Origin: Amoebidium appalachense | Lineage: Eukaryota > Ichthyosporea | Direction of reading: 5' to 3' | NCBI GenBank assembly: GCA_963693365.1 | Contig: CAVNZM010000011.1 | Coordinates: 6,200,001 to 6,264,000, forward strand | Length of the DNA stretch: 64,000 nt | Shown: positions 11,257 through 19,424 of the stretch, piece by piece | Layout of the letters: each line of letters begins with the position of its first letter | Position numbering within the stretch: position 1 is the first letter of the stretch | Translations under genes and position numbers: made by a program | Notes under the pieces: model-generated | The model's input: only the letters and a program-made list of their open reading frames with translations | What the model was told of the DNA's origin: nothing | Database searches by the model: none

Positions 11257-11854
11257 ATTATGAGTGGTGGTTTTATGCACTACACGGTACAAGATGATTC
11301 ACGACGCAAAATGACACGCGCATGTGTGAAAAAGAACTCGCAAAAGGAGTTTAAAAAAAGTTGTAGGGGGGGGGGGGGGGGGGGGGGGGGAAAGACAGAA
11401 AGGGCCAAGTGGAGAAGTGATGGAGAAAGAGCGAAAGAGAGAAAATCATAGAACGAAGAACCACGGGATACGGGGTGTATTTACACACAAAAACCCAAGA
11501 AAAGAGATCTGGTTGCTAGACAAGAAACGAACAGGGACGTGTACAGGAGATGCAGGAGTGGGAACCATGGCAACGCAGTTTAACCAATAAGACATAGGGT
11601 TAACAGGGGGGGGCCAAGCAGTGGTATGTTTAAGCACAAAGGGAAAGAAAGAGAGAAAGAGAGTTATAATCGAAACAGGTTGCTTGGATAACTTGCCTCA
11701 CGGGGAACCACTGGGTGTGGAGACAAGCCACGACGTCGTAATCAGACGGTCTGAGAGGCCGAAACGTCACGTTTTTGGTCGCACCCATTATGCTCTTTTG
11801 TAGAACGTCGCTGTTTACATTTCCATTGACAAAAGGCCTGGCTATGTTAACCAT
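2527..11854 (-). CDS. NAA60: N-alpha-acetyltransferase 60 (NatF), six exons assembled
   Basis: NAA60 acetylates N-terminal Met of transmembrane proteins whose N termini face the cytosol; in known species it is anchored on the Golgi. The exons I assembled on the minus strand are 11854-11697, 10140-10005, 9062-8963, 4061-3961, 3406-3176 and 2620-2527. Every junction keeps phase. Landmarks: WFPVR then YFSDV at the exon 1/2 junction (family WFP..YPDSWY), the GNAT acetyl-CoA loop YRRQGLG in exon 3, helix SQLLALFLSHLE in exon 4, and AIYLHVLSTN plus YVKYINGGRPPY in exon 5 (diagnostic for NAA60). Exon 6 matches the family tail (SFDVLPFGVMLAS..). Exon 1 ends in a GC donor (GAG|GCAAGT). The first in-frame ATG is 11854; conserved sequence begins only after a second ATG at 11788. 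Exon 6 ends in phase 1 at a GTAATC donor, so the C terminus lies further left and was not found. Confidence 0.9.
2971..3095 (-). repeat. SINE-like repeat, diverged fragment
   Basis: Follows a G-tract on the plus strand with GAATGCGTCATAAGAGAACG. It ends at the conserved block CAGAGTCCATCCTCAGAG and then another G-rich tract. It is the same family as the copies near 6833 and 8255 but visibly diverged. It lies in NAA60 intron 5. Confidence 0.65.
3563..3645 (-). repeat. SINE-like repeat, short diverged fragment
   Basis: A G-tract at 3546-3562 is followed by sequence sharing AAGTACGAAGTACACA and CGGATAACA with the type B repeat. It is cut by a 44-base G-tract starting near 3652. It lies in NAA60 intron 4. 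Confidence 0.55.
3652..3782 (-). repeat. G-tract plus SINE-like type A fragment
   Basis: A pure G run (about 3652-3695) runs into TTTGAATGCGGAACACAG, the tail of the type A repeat. The element continues for about 85 bp and stops at another G-rich tract. It lies in NAA60 intron 4 (3960-3407). Confidence 0.7.
4343..4415 (-). tRNA. tRNA-Lys (CTT), copy 4
   Basis: Identical 73-nt cloverleaf with anticodon CTT and a T7 terminator. It lies in NAA60 intron 3 (between exons at 8963 and 4061), on the same strand as NAA60. The 5' flank starts with CATCAG, as in copies 6 and 7. Confidence 0.97.
4781..4853 (-). tRNA. tRNA-Lys (CTT), copy 5
   Basis: Identical cloverleaf with anticodon CTT, inside NAA60 intron 3. 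About 50 bp of its 5' flank (plus-strand motif CTCGGATGGGCCT, then an A-rich stretch and AAGAAGGGAAC) is shared with copy 8, so the two arose by duplication of a block larger than the tRNA. Confidence 0.97.
4897..5124. repeat. Perfect 114-bp tandem duplication
   Basis: Units 4897-5010 and 5011-5124 appear identical by eye. Each unit ends with ATCGCCCA, so the left unit carries the last six bases of a tRNA-Lys 3' end at its right edge. The right unit runs into the intact tRNA copy 6. Perfect identity indicates a very recent event. Confidence 0.9.
5119..5191 (-). tRNA. tRNA-Lys (CTT), copy 6
   Basis: Identical cloverleaf with anticodon CTT, in NAA60 intron 3. Its 3' flank on the minus strand has a T5 run. 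The flank is the 114-bp unit duplicated at 4897-5124. Confidence 0.97.
5334..5502. repeat. 104-bp-period direct repeat
   Basis: Segments 5334-5398 and 5438-5502 match at 64 of 65 positions by eye (CTATCGGC versus CTATAGGC). Each is preceded by a G-tract of similar length. This is a local duplication in the tRNA array. Confidence 0.85.
5524..5596 (-). tRNA. tRNA-Lys (CTT), copy 7
   Basis: Identical cloverleaf with anticodon CTT and T5 and T6 runs downstream on the minus strand. It is inside NAA60 intron 3. Confidence 0.97.
5790..5845 (+). repeat. Long G-tract after T and GTT runs
   Basis: A T-rich tract (5755-5775), a short (GTT)n run and about 55 G in a row. Another G-tract lies at 5927-5955 and a GGGGACGGGGGG run near 6087-6117. 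This is NAA60 intron 3, and I see no coding sequence. Confidence 0.85.
6193..6265 (-). tRNA. tRNA-Lys (CTT), copy 8, diverged
   Basis: Same cloverleaf and anticodon CTT, with two differences from the other eight CTT copies. The D stem has GTTC in place of GCTC (a C-G pair becomes U-G and changes one A-box base), and the variable loop is CAGTC in place of CGGTC. The fold is still sound and a T-run follows. It may be less efficiently transcribed. Confidence 0.93.
6376..6595 (-). repeat. SINE-like type A fragment between two G-tracts
   Basis: A G-tract (6376-6421) runs into about 150 bp of the type A repeat (GAATGCGGAACACGG to AGGGAGGGCCCAAG). A second G-tract follows at about 6570-6593. The promoter half of the element is absent. 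Confidence 0.75.
6833..7062 (-). repeat. SINE-like repeat, type B, near full length
   Basis: On the minus strand the element reads from about 7062 to a C-tract ending at 6827. It contains an A-box-like TATCTGAGTTGG, then GGTCGAAACTC (close to a B box) about 33 nt later, the shared core CTGAGGATGGGCTCTGCTTAT, and the tail CATTCAAACCCC. It lies in NAA60 intron 3. Confidence 0.75.
7200..7272 (-). tRNA. tRNA-Lys (CTT), copy 9
   Basis: Identical to the majority CTT sequence, with a T4 run about 6 nt after the 3' end. It lies in NAA60 intron 3. Confidence 0.97.
7656..7728 (-). tRNA. tRNA-Lys (TTT)
   Basis: The only copy in this array with anticodon TTT (decodes AAA). Read on the minus strand, it starts GCCCGGTTAGCTCAGTCGG. 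The anticodon arm is TGGGA-CTTTTAA-TCCCA, the T arm is GCGAG-TTCAAGT-CTCGC, and the discriminator is G. The stems differ from the CTT copies in compensating pairs, so this is an old, separate isoacceptor. A long T-run follows as terminator. Confidence 0.97.
8255..8449 (-). repeat. SINE-like repeat, type B, 5'-truncated
   Basis: Bounded by G-tracts on both sides (to 8254 and from about 8450). It matches the 6833-7062 copy with few differences, and keeps the A-box-like and B-box-like motifs and the core CTGAGGATGGGCTCTGCTTAT (minus strand). The G-tract on its right separates it from the type A copy at 8473. Confidence 0.75.
8473..8788 (-). repeat. SINE-like repeat, type A, full length
   Basis: This element of about 316 bp is nearly the same as two copies in opposite orientation at 50688 and 51140. 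Read on the minus strand it starts AGTTTGCACACACATCTTC. It has an A-box-like TGTCTGAGTTGG (11 of 12 positions of TRGCNNAGYNGG) and GGTCGAAACTC (a B-box-like element lacking one T) about 37 nt later. It ends in CATTCAAA followed by a C-tract. These boxes suggest a tRNA-derived SINE, but its tail is poly-C rather than poly-A. Confidence 0.75.
8889..8951. repeat. G-rich tract beside NAA60 exon 3
   Basis: G-rich run with scattered A, ending 12 nt from the 5' splice site of NAA60 exon 3. On the NAA60 strand it is a C-tract at the start of intron 3. Confidence 0.85.
9643..9893. repeat. (CA)n-rich block in NAA60 intron 2
   Basis: Imperfect CA/CG alternation followed by a pure (CA)n array of about 45 units (about 9803-9891). 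The translated THTHTH/VCVCVC frames here are artefacts of the repeat. Confidence 0.9.
10142..11695. other. NAA60 intron 1 with G-tracts
   Basis: GC-AG intron between exon 1 (ends 11697) and exon 2 (starts 10140). It holds G-rich tracts at about 10450-10516, 11120-11181, 11219-11255 and 11367-11390, separated by unique-looking sequence. I recognise no gene in it. Confidence 0.6.
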
Positions 11855-12982
11855 TTTAAATATCGGCACGGGGGCACTGCTGGGGCAGGTTTCTTCCTGA
11901 CTATGCGATTCCAACTCGAACTTAAGATGTCCATGACTATGTGAGAAAAAGAGGGCTGGGTAGAGGAACTAAATTTAAGCTTGCGTATTTCGTTAGGCTA
12001 GGTCCTTAGCGGAAGAGGGGGAACTTGGTTCACTTGTGGCTCTTTGATGCATATATACTATGGCTATTAATTAAAATGTAATGGGTAAAAGAATTTGTAA
12101 TAGGCTAGGCTCCACCCAGGCGAGACAAAAAAAAAAACTACGAAAAAAAAAAAAAAAGGAAAAGAAAACACGAAGTCGACTGTCGACACTGCTCGTTGAA
12201 AAACTTTTTCGAAAGGAATTTTCATCTCCAGGGATCATGGGAGTGAGTAACCAACCAAAACGCTTCTATGATTTCCATAATTAGTCATTACTCAAGGTAG
12301 CCAATCAACGCGTACTTCATTTAGATTCTTCTCAGGGTTTGAACCGCTCACAAGTTCCGACGGTCTGCTTCAAAGGCTTCATGTTTCAAGCTATTGTCGT
12401 AGAGAGAGAAGGAGTACGTACGGCGGGGCTATTTTTTTGTTTTTTCAAGTTTTTTCTGTCCAAGATTTATCCTCGTTTATAGCCATTAAACCGTTGCTGT
12501 TTTAGCTTCTGTCCACGGTTTTCACACTGGTACCCTGTAAAACACTCTAAATTTTTATGGGCCAAGGTACATACACTAACCCATTTATCTGCTTCTTACC
12601 CTGGTTCCACAGTCGAGGCTCAGTGAACACTTTTCGTTTTCTGCTATGTAAGTTTTTAGGGCCCACTATTTTGGTCAACAAAAGGGGGCCATGTTATTGC
12701 TGCATTGCTTCTTAAATATTTAATAATTGTGGGCTACAACTACAGCTTAACGCTAGAGTAAAGATAGCCCTTTGGCTCTCACAAACAACTCACCACCATA
12801 GTGTAAACAGCACATCCCCTCTCTGATCTCACCTTTACCCACCAGTGAGTGGATCGACTTGATGTTCGTGTGCATTTAATCAAAGTATGAAATTGCTTGG
12901 ATTTTTTCTATTTTGTTACCTACCATATTATATCGCCAGACTATAGCAGCATACACCACAACACATGTGCCTTTTTTTTTAG
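11855..12982. other. Intergenic region between divergent NAA60 and ArfGAP genes
   Basis: About 1.1 kb of ordinary-complexity sequence between two divergently transcribed genes, so it should hold both promoters. It is unusually free of long homopolymers (one A-run near 12127-12158). No TATA box could be placed with confidence. A T9-AG at 12972-12982 looks like a 3' splice site of an intron in the 5' UTR of the ArfGAP gene. Confidence 0.5.
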
Positions 12983-13057
12983 GCAAACACAACATTTTCT
13001 GAGCTATCGTTGAATTGCACTTGGAAGCCGCCCTGGAAGGGTGAAAAAAATAGAAAA

Positions 13058-13465
13058 ATGTCGGACGCTGCTTGTGAAAAGATGCTCAACGAGCTTAAGA
13101 AGCTCCCCGAGAACAAAGTGTGTCCAAACTGCAAGGCGGAGAACAAGTTTGGCCACTCAAACATCTGTGTGCCCTTCAAGACCTTTGTGTGCAGGTATGT
13201 CCGTGTGCTTGTGTGTGTATGTGGTGTGTGTGTGCGTGTGCATATGTTGGGTCTGCGGGTAAGGGGGATGGCTGGTGGTATTGGTTGTGGTGGTTAAGGG
13301 GTTGGGTGGATTGGGGGCGGCTAAGTGGGGAGGTAGGGGAATAGAGGGGGGGAGGGTTTGGGAGGAAACGGAAAGAGGTAAGGGGTGCGCCTGGGGTAGG
13401 GTGTGTGGAAGGGGGGGAGGGGGGCGGACGGGTGTTTCCAGATCTTGCTTGCAGGTCGGCTTGGG

Positions 13466-13515
<50 letters not shown>

Positions 13516-13517
13516 TT

Positions 13518-13565
<48 letters not shown>

Positions 13566-14800
13566 ACGTGTGTGTGTGAGAGAGAGAGTGAGATTCTGTA
13601 GAGACATGGTTGTCTTAATTGTGTGTGTGTTCAATATAGAACAGAGCACGATAGTGTGCTGGCCACTCACCTTTGGAACCTGCCTGCTTTTCTTTATAAC
13701 GACGATTTCGCCAGAAAACACTTGAAGGCTTCTCGTTGAATTGTGACCGAACCCCCTTAGCACCCATTTCTTGTTCAGAACCCTTAAAAAAAAATGGTGA
13801 TCTTTCACCCACAATAGCAATGATAACTGCAAGAGTGCACTGATACTTCTCCTGAGATAACTGTGCGGGGGGGGGGGGGGGGGGGGGGGGGGGAGGGGGG
13901 GGGGGGGGGAGGGGGGGGGGAAGGGGGGAGGGGGGGGGGACGACGACAACTCCATTCCATCATTTGATGTGGCCATCCAATGCCTAAAAAGGATGTCCCA
14001 CAAAACACCAACCATCACATAGCTGAACATTAAAACTTGACTGAAACATGCCGTTTAACGCAGCGATTGCAAGAGCGCGCATCAGTCCTTTTCGCATCGC
14101 ATCAAGTCCATCACCATGTCGAAATGGACGAAGGAAGAAGTAGATGCACTTCAACCGAAACGTGGGGGTTCGAACCAAAACGCCATCGACACGTATTTCG
14201 CTCGCTACAACGAACGGAAACTTCCTCGCCCCAAGAAAAACGACGATCATACCGTTTGGAAGGATTTTGTCAAACAGGTTTACATTGACAAGAAGTTTTA
14301 TGAATCGGATGGAGGCGGTGGGGAGAGGGATGGGAGCGGATCGGATAGGGAAGATGATAGGGGGAGAGGGAGGAGGGGCGGAGAGAGGGAGGAGAGGGGA
14401 GGGGGAGGTGGAGGGAGTCGCAGCGGGGAGAGAGATAGGGAGAGGGTGCGTAGTGGGCGGGGAGAGAGAGACGGGAGAAGCTCGAGAGACAGGTATAGGG
14501 AGGAGGAGGAGGAAGAGGAGGGAGGGAGGAGTAGAGGGAGGAGTGAACGTGACGGGAGGAGATACGAAGGGAGAGGGAGAGCAACGGGGGGAAGAAAGCC
14601 GGCTGGCCCCAGCGATGAGGAGGAGGACGATGATAGACCACGGCAGAGTTCGGCAAGCAGACGGGGTGATTCCAGAAGGTGGGTGCCACCCGCCCCTCTC
14701 CCCCACCCTTCCCCACCCCCCCTCCCCACGTCCCACCCTCCCCTTTCCCTCCGTTTTGCATTCCCCTCTGTGCGTGCACAAGCCCACCAATGTGTAATCA

Positions 14801-14838
<38 letters not shown>

Positions 14839-15083
14839 AGCTCTGCCTGCCCGAGGTTAGAGGTCGAAGAGTTGCTCGTATTTGAATGCATAGGGACCTC
14901 CTTGATGATTGAAGGCTGTTGCCTCGTGTTTCCCACCGTCTAATGCACACATCCCCTCCCCCCCCCCCCCCCCTTTCCCCTTCTGTCCCCATCTTCGCTC
15001 CGTAGGCCGTCATGAATGAGTAATTCGTGTTCTGTAACACATTCTAATCCCCCCTTCTCCCCCTCCCCCCCCCCCCCCCCCCC

Positions 15084-15114
<31 letters not shown>

Positions 15115-15349
15115 TCGTAGGATCGAGTCATTGGTTACTTCTTTCGGGCTTCTTTGTTTCCCTCCCCCCCCCCCTCTCCCCCCCCACCCCCAGCCGTCCT
15201 CACAACACTGGCATAGTCCTGTAGTCAACATGTTCGTGACTTTGTTTTTGGGTTGTGTGTCCATGCAGTTTGCACTGTCTAACCCTCTCTTACTTCCTTT
15301 TCCCTCCACTTCCATCTCCACAATACCAACACACGCACACGCGCGCGCA

Positions 15350-15423
<74 letters not shown>

Positions 15424-15557
15424 TAGTAGTAGTCGCAGAGCCCCGGGACCCCCCAGCCCCCAGCCACACCATGCGGCAAACCTTTTGGACACGGATGGAT
15501 TCGAGAGCCTTAGTGGTGGGTGTTGCATCTGCCCCGAAACACAAACATGCGCGTGCG

Positions 15558-15591
<34 letters not shown>

Positions 15592-17069
15592 GGGCCACAC
15601 ACACGCACAGAATCACACAGACACACACACGAGACAGAGAGAAGAGAAAGGAATGATTGCAGCCCTTTTCAATCCTTGTACTTTTACTTTTGTTTTGTAC
15701 ATACAGTAGCTTTGGTCAAGTCTGATCGAACCGGAGCATGGACTGTTCTTCTGTTGCTTATTTTCGTTGTGCTTATCGGCCTTCACAGCCTTTTTCATCA
15801 TGCATGATCAAACTGACTGGTCTAACATTTTCCTAGTAATCCACTCCAATATTAGTTACAACGATCGAAATGGTTTTGCATTTTTGGTGTGGGTATATCC
15901 ATGTGTGTGTTGAGGTGAAGAAATTCTCCCCCCCCCCCCCAAAAAAAAAAAAAAAAAAAAAAAGAAAAAGAAAAAAAGAAAGAAAGAAAGAAAGAAAAAG
16001 AAAGAAAGAAATTAAAAGGGAAAAAGAAAAGAAAAAGGAAAAGGAAAAAAAAAAAAAAAAAAAAAGATTCTGATCCAAGGACCCCACCCTTCAGATAACT
16101 TCTCAACTCAGGCGCGCATAGCCAGCGACGACGAATTTTCCGACTTTTCATCTGTCCCCCCTGCCTCCTCCACCGCCAGCGATCCGTTTGGCTCCTTTGC
16201 CGCCCCTGCCCCCCCCTCCGGTCGGAAATGGCATGAACATGAACAGCATGGGGAACGGGTCGCAGTGGGACGATTTTATCTCCCCTTCCTCTGCACCCGT
16301 CACCCATATTCCGGCCACCACCGCCACCACCAGCAGCAATAACAATGTATGGGATGCTTTCGGCGCCCCTGCATCTTCCCCGTCCGTGCCACAGCCCCAG
16401 GTAAATTTGCTTATGGGGTCCGGTGTAAATACTGCAAATTCGGCCAGTAGCGGCGCCGGGGATTGGGCAAATTTTGGGTCCACGCTTGGATACCCCTCGG
16501 TCGCTGCCGCGCCGGCGCCGATTCGGCCCGTGGCGGGAGGTATGGGGGGAATGGCCGGAGGTATGGGGACCATGGGCCGTGGCGCGGGCGGTGTAGGAGT
16601 CGGTGTGGGTGTGGGTGTGGGTGTGAGACCGATGGGGGGGTTCATGCCGGCGGCTCCGATGGTCGGAAATACCCAGCCGGTGGGTGTGGGCATGGGGATG
16701 GGGATGGGTGTTGGGATGGGGATGGGCTCTCTCCCCCGCCCGGCCATGGGCGTTGGTGTGGGTATGGCCCCTCGTCCACCTACGGGGCAGATGGCCGGAA
16801 TTAGGCCTATGGGAGCTGGCGTGGGTAGTGCCGGGATGTACGCAGGCGCCGGTGTGGTGAATCCGGTCGGGATGGGGGCGGGTGGACCAAATTACGTCCA
16901 GCAGAGGGGAATTTCGGTTGGTGGGGGTTCAAACCCGGCGGCCGGTGCAGGTGCGGGTGAGCAGCAGTCTGGGTGGAGCAATTTGACTTTGGGGGTGAAG
17001 GAAGTAAAACCCCAGGGTGCAAATTCGGTGAAAAAGGCTGGTGATAGTTTTTCCGCCCTTAAGTGGTAG
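13058..17069 (+). CDS. ArfGAP of the AGFG/AGD14 type, about four exons
   Basis: Predicted GTPase-activating protein for Arf, acting on coated-vesicle or endosomal membranes. Exon 1 is 13058-13194 (first in-frame ATG), exon 2 14064-14678, exon 3 about 15439-15515, and the last exon about 16126-17069. The zinc finger is CPNC...CSDC, split across exons 1 and 2 with 19 residues between the Cys pairs (16 in AGFG and AGD14). It is followed by HRIKSITMSKWTKEEV, GGSNQNAIDTYFARY and FVKQVYIDKKFYES, which match the family order. The usual arginine-finger position is occupied by the HR of SHRIKS, as in AGFG. A charged Arg/Gly/Glu-rich linker follows, then DDEFSDFSS and DPFGSFAAP, an NNNVWDAFG block, long GVGV and GMGM runs, and an end at FSALKW. 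The last exon changes frame at a C8 run (16209-16216). Exon 3 boundaries are ambiguous by a few bases. Confidence 0.87.
13195..14063. repeat. ArfGAP intron 1: (GT)n and G-tracts
   Basis: The intron opens GTATGTCC and becomes GT-rich (pure (GT)n at about 13470-13560 in two blocks). G-tracts lie at 13866-13940. The acceptor is TTTAACGCAG. No gene was seen inside. Confidence 0.7.
14679..15438. repeat. ArfGAP intron 2: C-tracts, A-tract and (CA)n
   Basis: C-rich from the donor onward, with a C-tract at 14803-14838. A C-tract followed by about 26 A lies at 15068-15110, and (CA)n at about 15354-15420. The stretch 15011-15060 resembles the tail of the SINE-like repeat (AACACATTCTAATCCCC). Confidence 0.7.
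15516..16125. repeat. ArfGAP intron 3: (CA)n, C-tract and AAAG-rich tract
   Basis: Short (CA)n near 15560-15635, unique sequence, then C11-A24 at 15928-15963 leading into an AAAG-rich run to about 16067. The acceptor is uncertain (ATAG at 16121 or CCAG at 16125). Confidence 0.6.
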
Positions 17070-17275
17070 GAAAAGTAGATGATGGCATCGAGATATACAG
17101 TGGATAACTTTGCTTGAGATGTTTCGATTGTACAAAATTGAAGATACAGTAACAGAGCCGGATTGATGTGTTCTCTCCAAAGTTTTGGTCCTTTTTTATT
17201 TTGGTTGTTGCTTTTCGTTTCTCTCGTTCTTTCTTTTTTTTTTTTTTTTTTCCCCTTAAAAAGGTGAGGGGGGAA

Positions 17276-17313
<38 letters not shown>

Positions 17314-19304
17314 CTTTGCAGTGGTTTGTCTCTACAGGAACGCTATTGCACACGGTGTAAGTTGCTAATACAAAACATACGCTCGTTTTTTTGGGCGCTG
17401 ATGCACTCCGCCTAAACGAGGCAGAATGAGCACACATGCCTACTCAATCACCCCACGTACACTTGTTTCTCTAGATTTAACACACGCACACAGCGCTAGA
17501 AGGAATGGCGACATTAAGAAGTAAATTTGGTACATATAGGCTACCATTTTTGTGGTAGTTAGCAACAGACTAAGATGTAAGCTAAGGAGGGTTTCTTTTA
17601 GGTTCTCGGGTCGGGTCATGACTCAGACCCGAATGGTTTTATCGTGATTGGCGGACGCGTGAAAGCGCACCTGCTTGCCAACCGGAAGGGCCAATGAATT
17701 TGGCCTAAAAGAAACTCCCATTACATTAAGGTATTTTGCCGGCCTAATGTTGACCGATACACTCCTACCGGCTTGGTCCCCCCCCCTTCCCCCCTTGGTC
17801 CCCCCCCCCTTCCCCCCCCCCCCCCCCCCCCCTCCCCCTCCCCCCCCCCCCCCCACTCTTTGTGTGGTTTGCACTCGGCATTTGTTAGGGGAATAGAATG
17901 GGAGTGATGTTCAGACTCAAGGAAAGTTGGCTCGTAATCTTAGCTTCCGTCAACACGCGCACTGCTACTTATCTCAAGAGTATCTCCTACTCTGAAGTAG
18001 AGTGAAGTAGAGCGTTTGTGGATGACCGAGGCTGTTCGTTATATAGTTTTGGTTGCGCGCTTGTCTACCACATGATCCAATAGGAAAGCACTTACCAAGT
18101 CCATATATGGCTAGTACGAATCCCGAACACCAGAAACAACCAATCGGAAATGCTCAATCTACAAATACATGCAATCTCAATCTTCCGAACGCATGCCACA
18201 CGCAGTGTCAATCCTCGCAATCGCGTGCCACTGTGCATATGCACAGGGGCATAACTCGTGGTGTGCTAAGATGCAAAGCTATGATGTAAGAATGATGTAA
18301 TAGTTACGTAATAATGAGTAATGGCAAAGGGCCGTGTCCTACGTGTACTTGTATGTCTGCTATCTATCAGCATGCATATCTAAGGTGCGTAAATAACAAT
18401 CACAACAATCCAAGGGGGGGGGGGGGCTATGAAAGGGGGTCTGAGACGCTATAACCTAACAGTACTCCCCTCTAACAAAAATTTCTTCCTCGAAATTAAA
18501 CAAACCTCTACGGAGCGCAGAAAAACAAAATTCTATCTAAGGCCTAAGGCATCCAACTGCAAAATGCTAAAGATTGTGTTCTACTGAGTGCCTAAATTGA
18601 AAGAATACAAATGAGGAAAAAGGGAAAGGGTGTCAGAACGGAATGGATCTGGAACAAGAAGAATTATCGGCTATTACGAAATGCTTACTAAATGCATAAT
18701 GAATTTGAAGGAATCGATATAGCACCTAATGTTTCAAAGAATCGCTACCTGGCGCATAATGTGTGAAAATGCGAAAGAATAATAGCACTTTAACCGAAGA
18801 CGCGAAAGAATACAACTTAGCCTAATGATTTCAAACGTAATATGTTGGGGGGGAAAACAGTGGGCCTAAGGTGTAACAAAAGGATGCAAACACTCAGAAA
18901 TTGGAAATTTGGAATCACATAGTTCTGCCTAAAATAAAGCATAATAACATAAGTATTCTAGAGTCTGCAATGCACTATTTTGACGAAAAAATGTACCAAA
19001 AGAAGACAAAGTTTGCAAAGCACAATAACAAGGGATTCAGTGTGGTAGTAGTAATAGAAGTGACACCGATGGGAGGCGTCGCGCGCTGGTTGTGGCAAAG
19101 TCCCCAAATCCAACAACCAATTCCACTACAGAGCACTGCCACAGGCAGGGGACACCCTATAATGGCCACATATATATCTCTTACATGCTAATTCTACTTA
19201 TGCACAAGTGAAATTGAGTTCAAAGTTTAACAGAGAAAATCATCGGGTGTGAGCACCTGTACACGACTAGCGTGGAAGCGTCGAAGTAGCTCTGGGCAGT
19301 GGAG
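17070..19304. other. ArfGAP 3' flank and gene-poor region
   Basis: No convincing gene. It contains a T-run (17229-17251), a G-tract (17278-17313), a small palindrome with arms CGGGTC/GACCCG around ATGACTCA (17610-17630), C-tracts (17780-17853), and AT-richer unique sequence from 17900 to 19300. Confidence 0.5.
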
Positions 19305-19423
19305 TTAATCTTGATATGGCAACGTGTCGCTGATCTTGCAGGGCTTCTGCTTGCCGGTGATGTCACGGTGGAAGCTGTAGCCAAACATCATGTCGAAGAT
19401 GCGTAGTACCTCAAACTTGATAT
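19305..19423 (-). CDS. Last exon of an unrecognised minus-strand gene
   Basis: Strong 3' splice site (TTTTTTTCTGCAG) followed by 38 codons in phase 1: IKFEVLRIFDMMFGYSFHRD and then a short basic stretch ending LPYQD before a stop. The hydrophobic heptad-like pattern suggests a helical repeat (ARM/HEAT-like) or a BEACH-associated segment, but I cannot name the family. It probably belongs with the exon at 21305-21403, though that exon's end does not match in phase, so at least one exon between them is missing. Confidence 0.5.
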
Positions 19424-19424
19424 C

